Of a stretch of 64,000 bases of DNA, positions 47,141 through 58,934 are shown one piece after another. Numbering within the stretch: the first letter of the stretch is position 1; every line of letters begins with the position of its first letter. Below the pieces are notes generated by a model. That model worked only from the letters and a program-made list of their open reading frames with translations, did not search any database and was not told the DNA's origin. Made by a program: the position numbers and the translations under genes. The stretch is taken from NCBI GenBank assembly GCA_026874595.1, contig CM049314.1, forward strand, positions 66,511,300 to 66,575,299, in the 5' to 3' direction. The DNA comes from Sipunculus nudus (lineage: Eukaryota; Annelida; Sipuncula; Golfingiida; Sipunculidae).

Positions 47141-48567
47141 CGTGGTATCGACTACAAAACTGGTGAAAATGTGTGTCTCTGTTTTCATAATGAATGCGGA
47201 AAGTCATATTGTAAAAATTCTGCATATAAAATCCATTAATGCAACATATGCATGTACAGTTTCGAAGGGTAAACAAGTATGTTTCTCTGGCATTTGATTT
47301 ACTTTATTATTAAAGTTTTTTTTTAAATTTCATATTCTATCAAAAATTGTCTAAATATTATCCAAATAATATTATCTTCAAAGAAATGTTCCAGTGGATG
47401 GAGCACGAAATCGGTTGTACTGAAAATTAAAATTTTAAAATGTGTGACTCGGGGGACAAAATTAAAACCAACGTGTTTGGCCTTACCTATTTGTTGTTCT
47501 GTTATCTTGATATATCACTTTGTGAAATAGACGTTCATATACAGGTCTACTAATATTATATCCATGTCGACTGGGCCGCAGTTTTTTATAAATGCTGTAC
47601 CCAAGGGTTTTTGTCTATTTGTGTGGGTCTTGGGTGCACTTGTAGCGAAGTATTTGAGTACTCTTGTCCTGTTTATCCTGACAGGTCTTTATTTTTGTCA
47701 GTGTATTGACCCCTTTCAAGGCATCCATAGCAAGCTACTTACACATTATTAGAGCCCATCGCCGCCGCCATTTTGCGCTGCCGCCAGCCGAGTTGAGATC
47801 AAGCCGAGCTGAGTCGAGTTCATCAGGAGGCTCCGCCGATAATTCATTAAGCCGAAGTGAGCCGATTTTGTGCAACTCACTTTGGCTTGGGAAAAAATTC
47901 AAAACAAAAAGATAAATTATTTACAATTAATGATGCCCGAAACATATACAGATTAATGCAAAGTTTTTTTTTATTTTGATGCTGACTGACAATGTCTAAG
48001 TTCCCGCATTATAATACATAATCAAGCCAGACACTCCACAAAAATATAGTTGTCACACTTAATACAGAAATAATTTCTTTAAATAAAATTAGTACTTTGT
48101 AACATCGTCACACAGGTTTTCAGGTCAGTTAAAGCCAGCCGACATTTTGCAAGCATAGTCCAGCTACGAAACCCAGCTTACTACTAAAGTCGGCCGTCTT
48201 TTTGTCCAAGTCAGCCACATTGGTGTGTCAGCTAACACGGCTCCGGGCTCTACACGTTATTCACATGGCCTGACTTTTCATATCTTTCCTGTGAGTTAAA
48301 CATGTGCTGCACATATTCATTGTAATAGGTTTTGTGGGTTTTAGTGGTCTTGCTGGAGGCAGACTGGACAGCTTCTGAGCTTCAGTTTGCAAGAAACTCT
48401 CTCATGAGAGATGTATGTGGAGCTCACCACTCACTGAAGCTGGATTTTTCAATGACAGCACCTTAGGGTCGTGATATGGTGGCGAGGGAAAACCAGCTTT
48501 TTCACAAATCGTTGAAAACATTGCAAAACTTTAACATTAGAAGTTGATCGTGACATTTGTGTTGCAG
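47141..48567. other. Intron 3, 3' part
   Basis: A small GC-rich patch with repeated 'GCCGAG(T/C)TGAG' units lies at 47755-47880. No exon is supported. Confidence 0.4.
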
Positions 48568-48689
48568 GAGATACCTGCCCGGCTGTGGACCGTCTGGTGA
48601 CAGACTGCAGACTGATGGAGGATGAGGAAGTCGAGCTGGATGCTGAGGCTAAAGACCTCTGTAACCGCCATCAGCTGTGTTACGCATGC
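48568..48689 (+). CDS. Gene 1 exon D, residues 509-549, first half of the Cys-rich domain
   Basis: 122 nt, phase 1 in and phase 0 out. The acceptor is TGTGTTGCAG and the donor is TGC|GTAAGT. Cysteines at 512, 522, 540, 546 and 549. Residues 540-547 read CNRHQLCY. Secreted phospholipases A2 carry CxxHDxCY around their catalytic His-Asp pair. Here the His is present (543) and the Asp is Gln (544). Family resemblance is by motif only. Confidence 0.88.
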
Positions 48690-48900
48690 GTAAGTCCTCA
48701 TGTCTGAACATGGAGATAGAATAAGACTTTTACGAGGGGTCGAGATAACGACAGACCGCGAGTACAATGGGCATCCCCCGCGAGTAGAATAGGCAGTTGC
48801 AATAAAACCTCCGGGACTGAGACGCGGGTCCATTTGATGTTTGACGTCGATCCCAGAGCTCACTCTATTTAGTTCTATCTCAATGGTCTGAACATCGAAA

Positions 48901-48932
48901 TCAGAGGTGTTGCGCATGCGCAAGTTCTTATG
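48901..48932 (+). repeat. Decayed echo of the exon D splice-donor junction
   Basis: Matches 48671-48702 in about 26 of 32 positions, at an offset of exactly 230 bp. The donor equivalent reads GC|AAGT rather than GT. Confidence 0.45.
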
Positions 48933-49242
48933 GTCATAAGACTATATAACATTTAGTTTCAATTAACTTTTATAAGAATATTGTTTGTGGAACAAAAAAA
49001 TCTTGTGTGGTCCTCCTATGGAGAACCTATGGTTCAGTTCTAATGAAAAAAATGACGTAAATTTCTATTTGCAAGGAAACAAGAGCATGTAAATGTAGGG
49101 TTTTTTGTCTTTTTTTTCCACAGAATTCTTATCATAAAGATGCCATCCTTTAGCCAAACTTTCTCTAGTTTGAGAGATTTTTAAAGAAATTTTGATATAT
49201 CAACTTATTTATTCACAAAGCAGGGTCCTATGAATAATATGG

Positions 49243-49350
49243 GGGCCTATCTATTTATGTAATAGTTATGCAGAATACGGGGTATAATTTATCAATGTGT
49301 TATCCATCCTACAGGGCGCTTAGAATGGCATGCCCGTTATGATTGTGGTT
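49243..49350 (+). repeat. Decayed tandem copy of the exon E acceptor region
   Basis: Aligns with 49351-49458 (offset 107-108 bp) over intron end, acceptor (CCTACAGGGCGC against ATTACAGGGCGC) and about 45 bp of exon ('GAATGGCATG', 'GATGATTGTG'-like). The copied frame hits TAG two codons after its acceptor, so it cannot serve as the coding exon. Confidence 0.8.
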
Positions 49351-49421
49351 GGGTATGTCTATTTATTGAATTGTTATTCAGATTATGGGGCTCTATTTAT
49401 AAATTGTTATCCACATTACAG

Positions 49422-49637
49422 GGCGCCATGAATGGCATGACCGCCGATGATTGTGATCGGGGATATCTTGAGGAGGCCCACGGCAAATGCACAAACGACC
49501 AGGAGTGCCGGGCAGGAGTCACTGCGTTGTATCTTATGTTCCTGAAACACCATCGCTATATCCCGGCGTCGGCCGCAGACGACAGCTGCGAGAACCCGTG
49601 CGCCATGGATTACGTCACGGGAATGCGCCGGCGTTAG
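49422..49637 (+). CDS. Gene 1 exon E, residues 550-620 and stop
   Basis: 216 nt including TAG. The acceptor is CACATTACAG, phase 0. Cysteines at 560, 572, 578, 605 and 609 complete ten in the domain. The spacing CGAMNGMTADDC after CYAC, then C-x11-C-x5-C and a final CENPC, is compact like a small disulphide-rich secreted domain. The last residues are MRRR. The joined frame across all five exons is open. Confidence 0.9.
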   Translation, partial: GAMNGMTADDCDRGYLEEAHGKCTNDQECRAGVTALYLMFLKHHRYIPASAADDSCENPCAMDYVTGMRRR

Positions 49638-50588
49638 TCCCGCAGTGAATGGCGCCGAGGCTTCTGACTGGGCAGATCAAACCGTCTGCTCCTTATACCC
49701 ACCGCCGCGGGGAGGCTCAGATCAGAATTCTGATGATCAACAACATCAACCATCCTGAATACTACAGAAAGATTTATCATATATATAATTAAGTTTTTAT
49801 CATTGTTAGTGAAGTATTATTGGTGGTGTAAATTTGGATGCTAATTTCACGTTTTGTCACCTGTGCCAAGATTAACTATACGTACATATACAGGGCCACG
49901 CTGTGCAGCAGACTTAAGGCCGTAGGGTTGCTGATTAGATTATACTTGTAGCGCACCCTTAGTTTAATTTATGAAAGTTACAGTAACGTTCACGTGTTCT
50001 CAACTTTCTTTGCAATACAATGTAGCAAAACTATAAGTAGGCCCGCCTCTCAGTTAGAAAAGCCAGTTTGATATGTTGAATTTTAGTCGGTAAAATAAAA
50101 AAAAAGAAATTGGGAATTTGGAAAAAATCATCGACCATGATGGCAGCGTGTAGCGGGTGCCACCCGTAGCGACCTTTGGTGATTAGCCGGAATCTCTGAG
50201 CCCGACAGTTAGCTGGAGTTAACACTAGAGGGCGCTGTGACACCAGCCTCAACGATGCGTCATGGCTTGCCTGTATTTTGCATTATGCTCCTTAACAGAA
50301 GGATATTAAAAATTACATATTTAAATTACATAATATGCTCGATAAACCTAGTGTGTAATCCTGACGGAATGTGTCTCAATATCATAGTTTTCCTCGAGGA
50401 GTTTAGTTGTTTTTTATTATTGAAAAAAAAATCATAAACCTATTTCAGTACATGTAGACTGAACTAAATCTACGTAATATGTGAAACCATGGTTACCATT
50501 ACTCCAATGAGAAGACGGGGGAATTAAAAGGTTGCCAATTATACTTATTAGTTTGATGATTTTTAATTATCCCAAATATAACAATAAA
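49638..50588 (+). other. Probable 3' UTR and flanking sequence of gene 1
   Basis: AATAAA-type hexamers occur, with one at 50583-50588. There is no strong evidence for which, if any, is used. Confidence 0.3.
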
Positions 50589-52677
50589 TCTCATTATTTT
50601 ATTATTTAACAGTAACAATTTAAAAATCATGTTTACCTGCACCACGATCTATCAGGAAACATCTCAAAACATAGCGGATGGTCTGATAGAATAAAGGAGA
50701 TATTGTAAAGCAAACATAGAGAAAATGTAGCCACATTTATATACCCAAGTCAAGTGATAGTAGTGTCGTACCAAACAATCATTCCGAATATTGTAGTGCG
50801 TATACCTAAATATGTTTAAGCAATATATAAATAAAATAATTTAGTCAGATATGTGAAATGTCGGATAACTTGGATTCGGATAATCGAGGTCATATTGTAT
50901 ACAGATGAATGTGCGACGGAACAGAGTTGTAAATTAAAATCACGCTTGCAGTAAAGCTTACCTGTGGTGGATACATATCCCTCAAGTCACGTGATATTCG
51001 ATCTTATTTCACTACTACTATTGTTCGTTCCATCTAGGGAGACCCATGGAAATTTCGCAACATTTTTATTTTCCAGTTGAACGGATACTTGTTATAAATA
51101 AAATGCAGTGAAAGAGAGAGGCTTTTCAAAATATCTTGGTCACACTGTTAAATCAACAAGCTGGTTTTCGTAAGGATGTCAAGAAGAATCACGTGGACAA
51201 AAATGATTGGCTTTGATTGGATGAAATCAGGTCACCTGCTGATGGGTGAGGCCATTTTACCTTTGCACATGACGATGTACAATCACAAAAAGTTCTTAAA
51301 ATGTAAATTTTCTATTTTACGATCACATAAGTCATCTCAAATTAAAAAAATTGCTACATTGGGCATCTGCCTTGTGCAACAAAAATAAATTTGATTGAAT
51401 AATCGCCAAATTTCTGTGGGTTCCTGGTGATGGAAATACCATATATTCCGGGCATGGTCCTTTGGGTGTTGTAGCTATGAGTTTTATGTATCAGTGCCAC
51501 TAGTGCTGTGTCGAACACATTTGCCGTCTGTTGCGTGGTATACTGCCTAGTCTTCTGTTATAATAATGTCGGTCATACAGTTTGAGCACCCGTTACATTG
51601 AGAATCCATTTGTGTTCTTTAAGTTAAACATGTAACATGAGTCTGGTTACAGGAGTGGTTGAAACGTCACATGTTTTAAGTCACACGTCCGACAACAAGA
51701 TGACGTAACACATTCTGATTCATGGCGTCAGAAAAAAATAATCATGCAGATTTTTCTCAGAAGACGACATACACACAGTTTGACGAACTATTGTGGCCCG
51801 CATTGGGACATTTCAGTTCCATTTACCTTAATTGTTGTCGCCGACGACAGGGGGCGCCATGTGTATCACCCCATTCAGTATAGCCAGTCCGCTACTGTGA
51901 ACCCGGTCAGGTACCGCTGCTTTACGCTCTCCGCTCTTACCATTCGATGTATTTAATAACGACCACCTCATATAAGACCAACTTGAATTAAACTTGTTAG
52001 TTAGAACGGGTAAATAAAATAATGCACAAACTGTTATTTCACTTGTTAAGGGAATTAAAATTACAAATCACATTCTATTGGATTCATTGTTTCATCGATA
52101 TATATGAATGTTCCGTTACCATTGGTTCGATCCAGGTTATATTTTTTACCAAAAAAGACTTACTACATAATCTTTCTCATTGGTTTAATATTTTAAAAGA
52201 TTGAAACGATATGTGTATGTAGAAGTATATATTTTGGCCTATGCATGAACAAAAGACGATTGTTGAAAATTATGTGAACTCTTAAAGTATAGCAGCATGA
52301 AGAAGAAAGCTGTGTTCAAAATGAAAGTTCGAATTTTAGTATCACATGAAAAATATACTACCTGTAGTTAAAACATATATTTACATGTTTATCAGACGAA
52401 TATCATATACAACTCATATTGAACCTAGGTTGTTCGCTTCACTAGAAGATCTATGCTTTTTGTAGTTGTGTCACTGGTTGTCTAATGTTCATTCCTGTGG
52501 CAAAACATCCGTTCGTTGTTGACTGAATAAAATTCCGAGTCAATCCCTGCGTATGTTGTGTCAGCATTGCTTACTTATTGAACTCTGTGTCAAAAGTGTC
52601 AAAACCACGCCCCGTAGTTACAGTTGCTGATGATACAATGCTTGTCAAAGGTGAATGGATTCATGGGCATTTGTGTT
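50589..52677. other. Intergenic stretch, nothing recognised
   Basis: No supported exon or repeat copy. Confidence 0.45.
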
Positions 52678-53075
52678 GTGCGCAGATTGAGTAGGCGTTT
52701 AAGGTATGCGTAAACTAAGTAGGCGTTCGGGCTATATGTAACCTGAGTAGGCGTTTCTGCTATGCATACACTGAGTGGGCGTTTCTGCTATGCTGAAAGG
52801 GACTGAATGTTTGTGCCGTGCGTAAACTGAGTGGATGTATATGGTATGCGTAAACTGAGTGAACATTTGTGCTATTCGTTATCTGAGTGGCTGCTAATGC
52901 TATGCGTAAACTGAGTGGGCGTTTCAGCTGCCGATGCGCACATTGAGTTGGCGATTGTGTTATACAAAAAATGAGTGGACGTTTGAGCTACGCGTTAACT
53001 GTGTGGGCGTTTGTGTTACGTGTTAACTGATTAATGGACATTTAAGCTATGCGTAAATGGAGCGTATGCGTATCT
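52678..53075. repeat. Degenerate ~28-bp minisatellite
   Basis: About 13 imperfect units built on 'GCGTAAACTGAGTGGGCG' followed by 'TTTGTGCTAT'. The best-preserved units lie around 52820-52925. Confidence 0.88.
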
Positions 53076-53159
53076 TAGTGTCGAACTGTTCCACCAAAGT
53101 TCGTCTTCAAATTAACAATGTAAATGCACCATATCAGTATGTGTCGATTATCGGTCACT

Positions 53160-53300
53160 TAAGCTCTGGCATGTTTTCCCTTGGTTTGCCTGTTAGCAAC
53201 TTTAAGCCAAAAAAAAAAAAAATGAGTAGATTTTGATGAAATTTTGTTTAGGTTAGAAAAAAAAAACCAAAGAACAATCCATTAAATATGGTTTTATTTC
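53160..53300 (+). repeat. Interspersed repeat A-like copy
   Basis: 'TTTGCCTGTTAGCAACTTTA' and 'AGATTTTGATGAAATTTTG' match the A consensus. Poly-A runs interrupt it. Confidence 0.45.
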
Positions 53301-55009
53301 AAAGGATTTTACAAAACTATTAAAGGGGGAGACTTCTTTGTCCCGAAGCGAGGGCCAAGGGCATGCATTGGTGTTGGTGGGTCAGATCGTGTTTAAAATT
53401 CACATGTGTCCATTGTTGGTCAAGAGTTGCATTCTGGAGAAGAACACGTGAAAGTTGGCTAAGGATCTTGGCGGAGGTTTCCATGTAGGCCCAGACTACT
53501 TATCTAGTTTTTATTTATTCATGCCTACCCAATTAGCAAAAAAAAAAAAAAAAAAAAAAAAACGTGTAAAGTGTCTAGACTGCAATACCAATATGAACTA
53601 TAGCGATTTTAAACTATGACGATGGCTTATGTTTAATTTATTTAAATATGTGCTCTGAAAGAACCCCAGGCTGATAAACACATGATAAAGAAAACTTTAT
53701 AAGCAAATTTTCTGTGAGCATTTCAATAATTCACAAGAGAGGCCGACGGCATGTAGCGCAACCTTGTGCCTGTAAGAAAAACAAATATTGCGATGAACTA
53801 TAATGTTTTGGCAATGCGATAGATGGCGCCCCTGTCGAGCACTGCGAAGTCACTCTATATAAAACCGCTTTAAATATGCTTATATTGGCACACATCTCTC
53901 TCATTCCAAGTTACCATTTTGTTTTTGACATGATATTATTTAAATTTGTAAATTATTCCAGCCATACATCTTACTTTCAATTGTATTAAATATACCAGAC
54001 GTATGTAAGTGTGTGCGTGTACAGTTTAAAAATGTTCTGTGAGTGTACAGTTCCGAAAACTGAAATTTGTTCAATAAGAGTAGTCGAAGGTTCAAACATT
54101 ATACCCTGAATTTCTCATAGGATTTGCTTAACAAATTTGGCAAATATTTCAGATTCATAGTTTTAGTTCCAAGGGTAAAAAATTCCAAGTTTTCAATTTT
54201 TTTCTGGTGGCGCTGACTGAGCTTGAGCATTTTTTTGGGCACAGAGGGGGCGCATGGCGTCATAAACTTGCAGAATTCCAGTACCAGTATGTATATCAGC
54301 TAATATACGCTTTCTTTTATATATCGAACGGACTTTGAAAAAAAATAATCTAAAGTGTCCACTAGCAAATTACCGCATTATTTCCACCGTGTGTTGCTCA
54401 CCTATCTGATTATGCTCAGGTTTATACTCAAATTTTATGTAATTAATTAACTATAAGCATATCCTTTATTCCAAGCTGTAACTTGCGAAATACCGGTCTT
54501 AGATTGTACGAAGGATTGCAGCACATGAAACTTCCTGCTTGCTAGGATCGAATCATAAAGGATTTGATATTCGCAAGGAAATACGACACAAATTAACACT
54601 GAGCAAGTCTCATGGTGGGAAAAGCTGAGAGATTTTGATGGTGATTGGAGCCGTAGGAACAGAGAAGGAGCCGGAACCATGCTCTTCGGTGACCACACCA
54701 ACGTCACAATCAGCAGAGGTTACAGCCACACCTAATGCCACAGGCACAGTTTAAAAATAAGCCCAGTCAATTTTGTACTTGTTACTCCGTTTATACTAAA
54801 GAACACCAATAGAGTGAATATACGATCGAATAATTCTGATCGAAAAGAGCTCAAACATTTGTTTAAATATCTGTTTGTTGGAGCTAATTACCGCCTCCAT
54901 TTTAACGCCAAGTAAACTAAGTATGTCCATGTATCTGCAGAAAACCATTCCGGTTTCGGACAACGTGACAGGGGAGTAACACACGCGTCCGAAACATCTT
55001 ATATCCTGT
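53301..55009. other. Intergenic stretch, nothing recognised
   Basis: Poly-A run near 53539-53562. No exon supported. Confidence 0.4.
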
Positions 55010-55257
55010 TGTTAACCAGGCCCGATGACTACTGCACCTGCAGGGCCTGGGTGCGTAATCATCCCCATTGTCGGATCAAATCGCCAAGGAGCCCCCGAAA
55101 GTCACACACGTTTGTGCGTGACACACGGCCGTTGGGCACATCGTTCCAATTAAGCCTACAGATCGCTCTCCCAGAGTGGGGATGGACCGTGAAAAATCTC
55201 ATCGCCTCGGCTCAGATTCGAACCTATACGATCTACCCCTGAGCCACAGAGGCCGGT
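55010..55257 (-). mobile_element. tRNA-headed SINE, copy 4 (minus strand, 3'-truncated)
   Basis: Reads in reverse complement from 'ACCGGCCTCTGTGGCTCAGG' (55257) through the B box GGTTCGAATCTGAG, the 'CACTCTGGGAGAGCG'-like box and 'AACGGCCGTGTG' to 'GGGCCTGGTTAAC' (55010). The last third is missing. Confidence 0.88.
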
Positions 55258-55584
55258 CAGATACAATTATTTTGATGATGTGCTATACCCTAAAAATAAC
55301 TAAAGGCTTCCAAGAGTCTGACATACTCTGATGATCAACAGCATCTTCTCAAAATTAAAACCGAGACCTAATTTTGTGTCCCATTAATATTACTTTAGAA
55401 CCTTTCACCATGAAAGCAGGATTTTTTTTCTAGGTTTTACAGATACAATTATTCAGAACGTACGGTCGGACGGAACTACCATCGCCATAGCTCATCATGA
55501 GTAGAAGTCAGCTGAGCCAAAACATTGCCTGAATGAGTATTTATAGTAAATAAATTTCCATATCATGAACAGTTTCAGGGGATT
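55258..55584. other. Intergenic stretch, nothing recognised
   Basis: No supported feature. Confidence 0.4.
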
Positions 55585-56030
55585 CCAGTGATGTTGGAAT
55601 CGAGTCCAGACTTTTTTAGGGACTCGAACCCGAACTCGGCGGTAAAGACCCGAGAAATCAGGCAGAGCAAAAAAAAAAAAAAAAAACTCTGTCACATATT
55701 ATAAAGATTAATGTACACATGCGAACTACCAACAGAATATTATAAAATAATAACAGCACTAGCCTATATATAAGAAGCTTTGCTCAGCACCCGGAGATAG
55801 AAATGTCATTAATCGTTAGAGTGAAAGCATGTGTGAACTATAACTTGAAAATGTACATAGTAATCTGACATTTCCATTTTAAATTGTATTTTAACGATAT
55901 TTGTATTGCGCTCAGACTGGGACTCTAGTAAATTCCAGATGACTTGGACTCGAAGAAGACGGACTTGGACTCGAACCTCAAGGACTCGGACTTGCACTCG
56001 GAGTCGGATGGTGTAGACTCTATAACATCA
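55585..56030 (+). repeat. Interspersed repeat J, copy 4
   Basis: GGACTCGAACCCGAACTCGG at the left end and a dense 'GGACTTGGACTCGAACCTC' / 'GGACTCGGACTTGCACTCGG' run at the right end (55935-56005). 'CTCTGTCACATATT' lies inside. Confidence 0.55.
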
Positions 56031-57770
56031 CTGGAGGTTTCTGAATTGCGTTGTCATGTAAACCCATACCCACTTATTATTATTAAATAGATTTTTCTGC
56101 TCTTCAAATTCTCTGCGTTGACACGATATAATCCTCTCCTCTTCCGCAAATTTAGATTACCAGCTTCCCAGCAATGTGACACCATTACAACGCCAATATC
56201 GCAACTATTTTAGCTTCAGTTTGTCATCCATAGTGTATATCATCTATATGTTATGGAGACGTGGTTCATGGCACTCGCCAGTAAATTAAATGCTTGTGAG
56301 TCATGTTTTATGGCCACATCCTTTCACTCTGACGCATTAATTGGAGTCTGAACCGTTTAATTAGTACGCAAGTCCACGCTCCGGCTCGTCAGAACGACTG
56401 TACGTTTATGCGAGCTTGCCGTAAGTCACATTTTAATAATAATTGCCTACAATGTAACGTGTTGCCGTTGAGTTCCTGAATACATGTCGCGGAGGAAACA
56501 GACCGTAAACAAGTCATTCTCCCTGAATGACACAGGTGTATGGAAGTCCTGATGATATTGTGTACGCGGGTCTAATGTAGACTGGTTCTCTACCTTCAAT
56601 TGTTCTACGTTTCTCGAGTATTATCATGCACGGGCGCCAGTCCATGCCAAAAGTGAAACTCAAGATGAAAAACTGATATAAGCAGAAGTACCAGTTTGGA
56701 AATGGTTTGGTAATAGCTGATATATTTACTGCAGAAACGACTTCACAAATCTGAGGCGGGTACAAGTCGCGCCTGGTCGCCGCTTGTAATAAACAGACTT
56801 ATTCACAACAAGCAGCGAACGCGGAAGTCACCGACCTAAGGTAGGCATGGGAATTTATTAACTCTGATCATTTACCTCGAAATATCCCGCTGAATTTTAT
56901 AATTGCCATAACAATAGTCACGGGATCAGTTAGGAAACTATGGCCATATATTATGATGTCATAATTGATACCATGTTATTCAACCCTGCTCCGAGGACAA
57001 CGATCAAGCATGGGATGTTTAGTTAATATATCACATTTCAGCGAGATGCACATGTTTCCAAGACTTGTTTTTTAGAGATCCATACATAGCTTAAATAGCC
57101 TAAGGACTCATAATTATGTAAAGGAACATTCCTCAAAAATGGATTCCATGCATACATTTTCTTTATTCGATTTTGAAATGTGATGAAATGCTCTGGAGCA
57201 GAATTTCTGCAAAAAAAATAAATAATGATAAAATATTCATATTTATGATTGTTTTACCATCGTTATGAGGATAATTTATTATGTCACTATTGTAGTCAAT
57301 AAAATATGTTCTCCTGCAAATAATGTTTAGTACCACCAATGAAACTCACAAAGCTCGATATTAAATTTTATTTCTATCTCAGGAATCAACTGGGGGTTTT
57401 ATATCAGGCTTTGTGGTAGGTTTAAATGATGTAGGTTGACTCAATATTTAATTATGGTCTCTTAAGGACTTTTTTGGAGTCACATGAAACCACTTTTCGG
57501 AGAAGTCAAGTTCCCTCAACCAACAATCCTTACGCAATCTGACCCAGGGATTATCTAAATTTCATCATGCTTTATTTATTGACGGTGACCTTGGGGTTAA
57601 ATCAGATTTGTTTCCAGTGTAGAAAGTACTATTATGCTATTATGTATCCTAATTATGCCACTGCAGATACTCCAGACCGCAGGCGTCCGAACAATCTTAC
57701 TGCAACCCAAAAATAAGGGTTAGGGCCTAACGTGTTGCAGTGCAAGCAGTAGCGTAACATTTGTAACACG
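56031..57770. other. Intergenic stretch, nothing recognised
   Basis: No exon, RNA gene or repeat copy is supported. Confidence 0.4.
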
Positions 57771-57786
57771 CACACACACACACCCT

Positions 57787-57825
<39 letters not shown>

Positions 57826-57841
57826 GTATGTATATATATAT
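57771..57841. repeat. (CA)n/(AT)n microsatellite
   Basis: CA dinucleotides grade into AT dinucleotides. Confidence 0.95.
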
Positions 57842-58186
57842 CGATATCTTTATAAATATTCTCGGTAATAACGAAACATTAATGTAAGATAGGAATAGAT
57901 ACACACTATCAGATTGTAAAGAGAAACAAAGCAACGGTTTAAACTAGAAATGTGGTAGTATTGTATAGTGGTTTATAACATGCAGTGGGGTGGGGTGCTG
58001 GCACGAAGCTGTATCTAGCACAGTAAGTTTTTTTTCAAGTGCTACTTAAGACATACTCATAAACCACGAAAATAAAAAAATGTCATATTCATGGTGTTAC
58101 CGCGAGTGCTAACAGTGTAGTTTTCCTGCCAAAAATCAGACTGTGTATAAAACACTGATGGCTGGTAAAATATCTTTTTTTTTCAG

Positions 58187-58225
58187 GAGGGACGGTCCAT
58201 TTAGCGGAAGGATATTTCAAACAAT
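58187..58225 (+). other. 5' UTR part of gene 2, first coding exon
   Basis: The acceptor TTTTTTTTTCAG ends at 58186. An in-frame TAG at 58202 precedes the ATG. The 5' UTR is therefore spliced and the promoter lies further upstream, not identified. Confidence 0.65.
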
Positions 58226-58418
58226 ATGAGGAAAGAGGACGACTTTTCTTCCCGCTTCAATAAGCTGGCCGACGAATACGAAGGCGTGCTGAAGCTATTA
58301 CAGAAACTCCCAAATGGTCGACTCCAGGAGATTGAAACTGTAGTTCCCCGCGTGCTCGGCAACGTTGGGATACGTAAAGAAAAACTCCGCGGTCACGAGT
58401 TCACGTTGTTGATATCAG
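58226..58418 (+). CDS. Gene 2 exon 1: degenerate dynamin-like GTPase, N terminus
   Basis: The first 64 codons, donor TCAG|GTACAT, phase 1. Residues are helical and charged (FNKLADEYEGVLKLLQKLP), then HEFTLLIS runs into the position of the G1 loop across the intron. Joined with the next exon the loop reads GNTNEGTC where GTP-binding dynamins have GxxxxGKS/T, so the lysine is absent. The gene continues through four more exons seen here and beyond the window. The predicted visible part is about 300 residues. Dynamin-family identity rests on the order of motifs (degenerate G1, G3 and G4 at the expected spacing). DSTYK-type kinases have a similar N-terminal domain and are an alternative. Cellular role unknown. 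Confidence 0.7.
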
Positions 58419-58836
58419 GTACATCTGATCAAACGCTTTTTGTTGCTCTATTAGTTTGTCACACCACCATATTTACACAGTGGCTGTGCGAACAGAATGC
58501 GTGATCTTGCATATCAGTAAAAAAAAAACAATCCCATAAACAACACTAGTGTACCGTCAACCATGCGTCCGTGTATATTGTACAGGCGAAATATACAAGG
58601 GTTTAATAGTGCACAGTTGATGTTTATATGTACAGTCTATATTCAAGCCATGGAGAGTGCCTATAGAAATAGAATAACTATTTGTACAATACCGATGAAA
58701 TACATTTTCTCTCAACTGTTCAACAAACAAAACTATGTGGTAATACACAACACATGTAAAATATTTTGAACAGTTTGCTATTCACTTTAGAGGAAACTTA
58801 AGAAATGATAATATTTACCCATGCTGGCTTGCAGTA

Positions 58837-58838
<2 letters not shown>

Positions 58839-58910
<72 letters not shown>
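58839..58910. repeat. (AT)n followed by (GT)n microsatellite
   Basis: About 33 bp of AT then 38 bp of GT, inside intron 1 of gene 2. Confidence 0.97.
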
Positions 58911-58913
<3 letters not shown>

Positions 58914-58934
58914 AGTTAATGTGTAAGATCAGTC

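Noticed and set aside
47755-47915. GC-rich, Ser/Arg-rich frame in intron 3
   Set aside because: Composed of 'GCCGAGTTGAG'-type repeats, with no splice signals in phase with gene 1.
54447-54707. 86-codon minus-strand frame between the genes
   Set aside because: No recognisable family and no initiation or splice support.
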